From an uncultured Ruminobacter sp. (lineage in GTDB: Bacteria > Pseudomonadota > Gammaproteobacteria > Enterobacterales > Succinivibrionaceae), in NCBI GenBank assembly GCA_902764345.1, contig CACWVT010000020.1:1-32131 (forward strand): a stretch of DNA of 32,131 nt. Direction: 5' to 3'. Shown here one piece after another: positions 27,819 to 32,131 of the stretch; position 1 is the stretch's first letter; each line of letters begins with the position of its first letter. The notes under the pieces are model-generated. The model had not been told where the DNA came from, searched no databases, and worked only from the letters and a program-made list of their open reading frames with translations. Both the position numbers and the translations under genes were made by a program.

Positions 27819-29171
27819 TTACCCCTCTAACTCAATCTTGGTTAAACACTTTCTGAGCAGTCTGCCGTACTCGGTCTTACCAGGGCATACATAAGTACAT
27901 AAGGCCAGATCCTCTTCATCGAGCTCCATACAACCAAGTAACTTGGCAGCGTCGGTATCTCCGATTTCAATTGCTCTCAGAAGCATGGCAGGAATAATGT
28001 CCAGAGGCATAACCTTGTCATAGCTTTCGATAGGAACCATGGCTCTGGAACCGCCGTTAACCGCAGTATTGATATCAAAATCTCTTGGAGGGAGAAATCT
28101 GCTGAGAACGGTTCTGGTTACGGAATGCTTCTTGGCACCAGGCATAACCCAGCCTAAGAACTCACGCTTATTGCCTTCAGGAATAACGCTGATCTGCAGA
28201 TGGAATCTGCCGAGATAGTCAAAGGCATCAACCGCAGTGTTTCCATTGAATACAGAGCCTGAAATCACACGGTAGTTTGAACCTGAAAGCTCATTTGCGG
28301 TAATTTCTGACACACAGGCGCCCTGAATGGTTCTGAGCAGTCTAGGCTTGATTACGTTAGGACCTGCAAGACTGATTACCCTCTCATTGTAAATATCACC
28401 GGTTCTGAACAGATGACCGATGGCAATCACATCCTGATAACCTATTGACCACATTACATGTTCTTCAGATGCTCTGTGAATAAAGTGAATGTGGGTTCCG
28501 GCAAGACCGGCAGGATGCTTACCGATAAAGATTCTTTCCTGAATCTTATTGGATTTGTATTCGGTAGGCAGGGATGCTTCGCCCTTACAAATGTACACGT
28601 TACCGCCGGTTAAGGTACTGATAACGTCAAGACCGTCGCAGAAATCCTTAGCATGGCTGCTGATTACAACCTTAGGATCGCCTGCCAGAGGGTTTGTATC
28701 TGTAGCGGTAACAAAGATGTGCTCAGGGATTGCATCAACAGCAGGAGTTTTGCTGTAAGGACGGGTTCTGAACGCTGTCCATGCACCTGATTCAATAAGC
28801 TGCTTTGCTACGTTTTCACGATCCAGTGTACTGAGATCCTCGTTAGGATAAGCATTAAACTTTCTGCTACCAACAATAGCAGAATCCATTTCGATAACTA
28901 AAGACTGGAACGCCCTTTTTTCGCCGCGGTTGATTGCAACCACCTTGCCCGGAACAGGAGCGGTGTAGCAAACGCCAGGATTCTTCTTATCGGTAAAAAG
29001 AGTCTGACCTTTATCAACAACATCACCAACTTCCACCAGCATGGATGGCTTTAACCCTGGAAAATCTGTGCCTAATACGGCAACATGCTTTACAGCATTG
29101 TTACTTGCATTAATCACATTTTCCGGTTTACCGCTGATAGGGAGATCTAATCCTTTCTTGATATTTATCAT
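27819..29171 (-). CDS. nqrA: Na+-NQR subunit A
   Basis: NqrA is the cytoplasmic subunit of the complex and is associated with quinone binding and reduction. It has 450 residues (V. cholerae 446) and no membrane helices. The N-terminal block INIKKGLDLPISGKP and the lipoyl-like segment VEVGDVVDKGQTLFTDKKNPGV are typical. GKHPAGLAGTHIHFI and the C-terminal cysteine-containing CTYVCPGKTEYG are also seen. As first gene of the operon it has a 267-bp upstream gap with an attenuator-like fold. The ribosome site is weak (TTTGGA). Nqr typically replaces or backs up complex I in marine and rumen bacteria. Confidence 0.97.
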   Translation of the reverse strand: MINIKKGLDLPISGKPENVINASNNAVKHVAVLGTDFPGLKPSMLVEVGDVVDKGQTLFTDKKNPGVCYTAPVPGKVVAINRGEKRAFQSLVIEMDSAIVGSRKFNAYPNEDLSTLDRENVAKQLIESGAWTAFRTRPYSKTPAVDAIPEHIFVTATDTNPLAGDPKVVISSHAKDFCDGLDVISTLTGGNVYICKGEASLPTEYKSNKIQERIFIGKHPAGLAGTHIHFIHRASEEHVMWSIGYQDVIAIGHLFRTGDIYNERVISLAGPNVIKPRLLRTIQGACVSEITANELSGSNYRVISGSVFNGNTAVDAFDYLGRFHLQISVIPEGNKREFLGWVMPGAKKHSVTRTVLSRFLPPRDFDINTAVNGGSRAMVPIESYDKVMPLDIIPAMLLRAIEIGDTDAAKLLGCMELDEEDLALCTYVCPGKTEYGRLLRKCLTKIELEG

Positions 29172-29226
29172 TGTTTTTCCAAAGAATAAATTGCAAAAGA
29201 AAGCTCTATGTCATTACGACACACCC

Positions 29227-29287
29227 AAAAAAATCACGACCCCTCCGTCCCTTTGCAAAAAAGACAGAGTAATCGGAATTGTCGTGT
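29227..29287 (-). promoter_or_regulatory. Attenuator-like hairpin in the nqr leader
   Basis: On the minus strand CACGAC (29286-29281) pairs with GTCGTG (29240-29235), and an inner stem CTCTGTC (29269-29263) pairs with GACGGAG (29249-29243), allowing one G-U. The outer arm is followed by ATTTTTTT, as in an intrinsic terminator. A later TGTCGT (29221-29216) could pair with the same ACGACA instead. That would free the terminator arm, which suggests a two-state leader. It lies about 55 nt before nqrA. I could not place a confident promoter upstream; a TAAACT lies just before the fold. Confidence 0.4.
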
Positions 29288-29385
29288 AGTTTATCACACA
29301 AGTGAATATTTTTGTTATTTTACTTACTAGGATAATTGATTATTTTTTGAATTTTACTAAAGGAGGAAATTAAGGAAATCTCAGG

Positions 29386-29418
29386 AAAAAAGAGAGCCGG
29401 CTTTTACGTGCCGGCCCC
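29386..29418 (-). terminator. Terminator downstream of the AmpG-like gene
   Basis: On the minus strand GCCGGC (29415-29410) and GCCGGC (29401-29396) pair around an ACGTAAAA loop, extended by G-rich and TCTC flanks, and TTTTTT follows. It lies 20-50 bp past the ampG-like stop and separates that gene from the nqr operon. Confidence 0.85.
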
Positions 29419-29438
29419 ATTAAACAAGGATAAAAACT

Positions 29439-30836
29439 CTAAGCCCGAACTGACTCTGAGGCTTTTTTTCCGCTTTCGGCACCATATGGAGCTATGTAGA
29501 TAAGCATCAGCATCCCCGGAATTGCCAGAGCGTAGCAGATAATGAAAAAATTCTCGTATCCGACGCTGTCAATAATATATCCTGCTCTTGATGTGCAGAG
29601 CGTTCTCGGAAGTGCGGACAGAGCCGTAAGGAGTGCGAGCTGCGTGGCTATGTATTTTCCTTTGGTCTCCCTGCACATATATGCAACAAAACATGCGGTA
29701 CCAAGACCGGCACCAAGGTTCTCTCCGCTTATGACAAGCGAAAGCAGCCAGGTATTAGGAAACTCAAATCCGGAAGCCATGTCAGAACGGAACCCGGTTA
29801 TTCCTATATTCCCGAAAATACCATTTATAAATCCGTCGGCAGAAGCCAGTATTTCCACAAACTCTCCCTGATTCTGCCAAACGTGAGTTATAAACACAAA
29901 TCCAAGAATAGTAACAATCTGAGCCAGACCGAACAGCCACAAAGCCTTATTGATACCAATTTTAAGCATTATTATTCCGCCGATTATACTGCCGGCAAGC
30001 AGAGCCCAGAACCCCACAACCTTGTTTACGGTTCCTATAACCGACTTTGTGTACCCCATGTCCATGTAGAACGGCGTGGCCAATGCCGTGGCCATATTGT
30101 CCCCGAACTTATACAGGAATATAAACAGGAGCATGCTCAGGAAACTCCAAACGCCTTTGCGACCTATAAATTCCTTTAACGGTTCCACAACGGACTCTTT
30201 TATGGTTCTGGTTGAGACCTGACACTCCGCCTCCCTTATCATAAAGGTTGTACCGAGACCCACAAACATAAACATGGCTGTAAGAATTATGGTAATGCTC
30301 CAAGGCATTCTGTCACTCATATACAGAGACAGAGTACCGGGAACCAGTCCTGCAAAACGATAGGCATTCACAAAAATGGAATTACCAAGCCCCAATTCCT
30401 CATCATCAAGAATTTCCCTTCTGAATGCGTCTATGGCCACATCCTGAGTAGCTGAAAAAAACGCCACCAAAAAATAAAGAATCATTATAAGGTACAGATG
30501 GAAATCAATCTTCGGCGAACACAGCCCCATAAGAGCAAGGCAAATTAGAAGCACGGTCTGAGTAAGAAACATCCATGTTCTTCGTCTGCCTATTCTCTTC
30601 ACAAAGAACAGGTCCAATGCAGGAGCCCAGACGAACTTCCATGCATAAGGCAGAGTAAGAAGAGAAAAAGCCCCGATGGTACCGATATTTATCCCCTCGT
30701 CCTTCAGCCAGGCGGAAACAAGATTGAACAGAAAATAGAACGGCAGTCCTGAACTGAATCCCAAAAAAATACACAGGAGCATTCTTTTGGAAAAAATTCG
30801 TTGCAATAAGGATTTTTGTGTATCTGATGCAGTCAT
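29439..30836 (-). CDS. ampG: AmpG-type muropeptide MFS transporter
   Basis: This is a major facilitator permease of the AmpG family, which imports GlcNAc-anhydroMurNAc-peptides for cell wall recycling. It has 465 residues with about 12 to 14 membrane helices. The N-terminal signature GFSSGLPFYFLFNLVSAWL is followed by SLLTLPYAWKFVWAPALD, then FFSATQDVAIDAFRREIL and SIFVNAYRFAGLVPGTLSL, all typical of AmpG. Its length is a little below the E. coli protein (491). Substrate is inferred from family. It has its own promoter and terminator and faces away from the pilin gene. No ampC, ampD or ampR is nearby. Confidence 0.88.
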   Translation of the reverse strand: MTASDTQKSLLQRIFSKRMLLCIFLGFSSGLPFYFLFNLVSAWLKDEGINIGTIGAFSLLTLPYAWKFVWAPALDLFFVKRIGRRRTWMFLTQTVLLICLALMGLCSPKIDFHLYLIMILYFLVAFFSATQDVAIDAFRREILDDEELGLGNSIFVNAYRFAGLVPGTLSLYMSDRMPWSITIILTAMFMFVGLGTTFMIREAECQVSTRTIKESVVEPLKEFIGRKGVWSFLSMLLFIFLYKFGDNMATALATPFYMDMGYTKSVIGTVNKVVGFWALLAGSIIGGIIMLKIGINKALWLFGLAQIVTILGFVFITHVWQNQGEFVEILASADGFINGIFGNIGITGFRSDMASGFEFPNTWLLSLVISGENLGAGLGTACFVAYMCRETKGKYIATQLALLTALSALPRTLCTSRAGYIIDSVGYENFFIICYALAIPGMLMLIYIAPYGAESGKKASESVRA

Positions 30837-30860
30837 GTTTCGGTATTAGTTATTTTTCTG

Positions 30861-30899
30861 TTCAACGATTTCCGCGCCGGCGGCTCTACTTTCAACGAT
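30861..30899. repeat. Direct repeat TTCAACGAT x2 at the ampG promoter
   Basis: TTCAACGAT occurs at 30861-30869 and again at 30891-30899, 30 bp apart (about three helical turns), between the ampG -10 element and the coding start. This spacing and position would suit a repressor or activator pair, but no regulator is known from the window. A 9-bp match could be chance. Confidence 0.35.
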
Positions 30900-30925
30900 A
30901 ATATCCGTGCCACATTATATGTCAA
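30898..30925 (-). promoter_or_regulatory. Sigma-70 promoter of the AmpG-like gene
   Basis: On the minus strand a perfect TTGACA (30925-30920) is followed by 16 nt and TATTAT (30903-30898). A start near 30891 gives a leader of about 55 nt. The spacer itself starts with TATAAT, which lacks a good -35 of its own. Confidence 0.7.
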
Positions 30926-31206
30926 GTACTTAAGTCTTTTTATGGAAGACAATATGAATAAGACCTGATATCCGTTTATATGTATGCCGTTCAGAAGAAA
31001 AAATCATATCCGGTTAAAACCTGGATGCTGACAGTTCACACGCCAACTGATATGCATCACGATTCATAAACAATCAGTAATACACCTTAGGAAAACATAA
31101 AACTATAAGCATTAAAAAAAACAACACAAAACCGAATAATATTTGTTTATCACAATAATACAGATTCTAAATATGATAATGTCTCCGACTTTGCGACACA
31201 GCAGGA
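30926..31206. other. AT-rich intergenic DNA between divergent ampG and pilin genes
   Basis: About 280 bp with no coding potential on either strand. It includes A/T runs, for example around 31114-31160. I see no repeat or RNA gene. It separates the two divergent promoters. Confidence 0.6.
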
Positions 31207-31234
31207 TTTACAGCTGATGATTTTTTGTTACAAT
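31207..31234 (+). promoter_or_regulatory. Candidate promoter of the pilin gene
   Basis: TTTACA (31207-31212) is followed after 16 nt by TACAAT (31229-31234), each one mismatch or so from consensus. It would give a leader of about 64 nt before the pilin ATG at 31305. Confidence 0.55.
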
Positions 31235-31304
31235 TGAGAAGATGGGGAATCGTGTCTTTTTTTCGATAATGTATTTCTGTCCACGGATGGCAAGAGGCTT
31301 AACG

Positions 31305-31934
31305 ATGAAAAACAAAGGATTTACGCTGATAGAACTTGTGGTTGTTATAATTATTCTTGGAATTCTCTCCGCTAGTGCGGCTCCGAAGTTCATGAATCTG
31401 AAGTCAGAGGCGCGCGCCGCAACTCTCACTGCTTTGGCAGGTTCACTCAAATCTGCTAATAATATGTTTCACGCAAAAGCTCTGGCTCAGGGACTTACCA
31501 GTTCCACGGATTCGTTCAATGAAAAAAATACTTACTTAACCATAAACGGGGTTAAATATAATCTGAAGTTTGGGTATGTTGACCGCAACAACGTTGGATA
31601 CCTTGTTGACGGCAGCAGCGCCATTCCGCCAGATGCCGGCAAGGAAGCTCCGGCCAGATCTGATAAATTCAAATGTTCAAGTATGAAAACAGCATGCGAG
31701 TATGACTGGTGTGACTGCTTTCCCGGGAAAGGTAAAGATCTTGATGGGTCTCTCTCGAATTTTCAGCACGGCTCGGGTGAAAATCTGCTGCAGCTGTTTA
31801 TTCCTAACGGTTACGTTCCTGCAAATTATAAAGATGACCAATGTTTTGTGGCTTACAGGAGTGCACACAAGCTACCGGCAAATACCGGCCCAGTATATCC
31901 GGCTGCCATAAGGGTATTTGCTGACGGATGTTAA
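31305..31934 (+). CDS. MSHA-like type IV pilin/pseudopilin
   Basis: The 209-residue product is a class of type IV prepilin with a short leader. MKNKG is cleaved before Phe6 and GFTLIELVVVIIILGILSA follows, with Glu10 as the mature Glu5. AAPKFMNLKSEARAATLTALAGSLKSA is very like MshA of Vibrio and Aeromonas. The start at ATG 31305 has AAGAGG 7 nt upstream; an in-frame ATG at 31242 would put 21 residues before the leader and is rejected. Six cysteines (124, 131, 136, 138, 180, 209) lie in the C-terminal half, four of them within 15 residues, ending DGC. No assembly genes (ATPase, PilC-like, prepilin peptidase) are in the window. The protein may be a pilin subunit or a minor pilin. Confidence 0.85.
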   Translation: MKNKGFTLIELVVVIIILGILSASAAPKFMNLKSEARAATLTALAGSLKSANNMFHAKALAQGLTSSTDSFNEKNTYLTINGVKYNLKFGYVDRNNVGYLVDGSSAIPPDAGKEAPARSDKFKCSSMKTACEYDWCDCFPGKGKDLDGSLSNFQHGSGENLLQLFIPNGYVPANYKDDQCFVAYRSAHKLPANTGPVYPAAIRVFADGC

Positions 31935-31949
31935 CATATTGCGTAACGA

Positions 31950-32030
31950 ACCTTAAAACGAAGAGGGGAACATACTAGTATGCAGAGCCCTCGGTAATTT
32001 GAACAGAACAATTTACGATAATTTTAAGGT
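31950..32030. repeat. Nested inverted repeats downstream of the pilin gene
   Basis: ACCTTAAAA (31950-31958) is mirrored by TTTTAAGGT (32022-32030). Inside lie GAGGG (31963-31967) with CCCTC (31988-31992), and between these a perfect 12-bp palindrome CATACTAGTATG (31971-31982). The stretch could fold as a nested structure. It begins 16 bp past the pilin stop and ends near another gene end. It could be a terminator, the end of a mobile element, or a protein-binding site. No T-run adjoins the inner stem. Confidence 0.5.
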
Positions 32031-32058
32031 CGAACCCTAACTCCGCAGATCATAGTTT

Positions 32059-32131
32059 CTAATTTTTGATTTGCTTCTTTGGGTAAGGTATGCCGAACAA
32101 GTCGAAGAGATCTCTGGTTTTTTTAGGGATC
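32059..32131 (-). CDS. 3' end of an unidentified gene, cut by the right window edge
   Basis: On the minus strand a frame enters from the right edge and ends at TAG 32061-32059, giving 23 residues: IPKKTRDLFDLFGIPYPKKQ and then IKN. The basic, proline-containing end looks like a protein C-terminus, perhaps a transposase, but I cannot identify it from so little. It is convergent with the pilin gene. It may be chance. Confidence 0.3.
   Translation of the reverse strand, partial: IPKKTRDLFDLFGIPYPKKQIKN

Noticed and set aside
29272-29300. CRP site ahead of the nqr leader
   Set aside because: TGTGATAAACTACACG matches only one half-site well, so it is not convincing.
31242-31304. Upstream start for the pilin gene
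   Set aside because: It would add 21 residues before a canonical short prepilin leader, and the better ribosome site belongs to ATG 31305.
1-32131. CRISPR arrays, tRNA or rRNA genes, and intact insertion sequences
   Set aside because: No regularly spaced repeats, cloverleaf-like segments, rRNA stretches or complete transposase genes were seen.

Overview
The window reads as a chromosomal segment of a gammaproteobacterium. A long minus-strand block (about 1 to 18890) carries the classic gammaproteobacterial run rpsB-tsf-pyrH-frr-uppS-cdsA-dxr-rseP-bamA-skp-lpxD-fabZ-lpxA-lpxB-rnhB-dnaE. A complete Na+-translocating NADH:quinone reductase operon (nqrABCDEF), an AmpG-type permease and a lone MSHA-like type IV pilin follow to the right. 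Moderate GC with AT-rich intergenic DNA, Na+-NQR and an MshA-like pilin point to the Aeromonadales/Vibrionales side of the class, possibly a Succinivibrionaceae-type anaerobe. That placement is inference; no rRNA gene is present to settle it.

Layout. 1-3044: dnaE, cut by the left edge, so about the last 150 residues are missing. 3078-7439: rnhB and the lipid A genes lpxB, lpxA, lpxD with fabZ. 7496-12118: envelope assembly genes skp, bamA and rseP. 12127-15270: isoprenoid, undecaprenyl and phospholipid precursor genes dxr, cdsA, uppS. 15285-18700: translation and UMP kinase genes frr, pyrH, tsf, rpsB. 18701-19186: divergent rpsB/map control region with a strong rpsB promoter and a structured leader. 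19187-19990: map (+). 20072-22693: glnD (-), convergent with map. 22694-23245: 552 bp without an intact gene, holding an inverted repeat pair, a decayed-looking ORF and the nqr terminator. 23246-29171: nqrF to nqrA. 29172-29438: nqr leader and ampG terminator. 29439-30836: ampG-like. 30837-31304: intergenic, with promoters for ampG (-) and the pilin (+). 31305-31934: pilin. 31935-32131: palindromic DNA and the 3' end of a gene that runs off the right edge.

How the genes fit together. The left block joins translation start-up (S2, EF-Ts, recycling factor, Met aminopeptidase) with supply and assembly of the envelope: CDP-diacylglycerol, undecaprenyl diphosphate, isoprenoids, lipid A, outer membrane protein insertion and site-2 proteolysis. 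GlnD senses nitrogen status. The nqr operon couples NADH oxidation to Na+ export, and AmpG would return muropeptides to the cytoplasm. Catalytic, Fe-S and flavin-attachment residues are intact wherever I could check them.

I found no clear new multi-gene system. The items most worth a second look are untranslated: a terminator-like hairpin right after the rpsB promoter, an attenuator-like fold ahead of nqrA, a perfect 24-bp palindrome between rpsB and tsf, and the palindromic right edge. Also notable are the inverted position of glnD beside decayed DNA, nqr without adjacent apbE or nqrM, and the orphan six-cysteine pilin.
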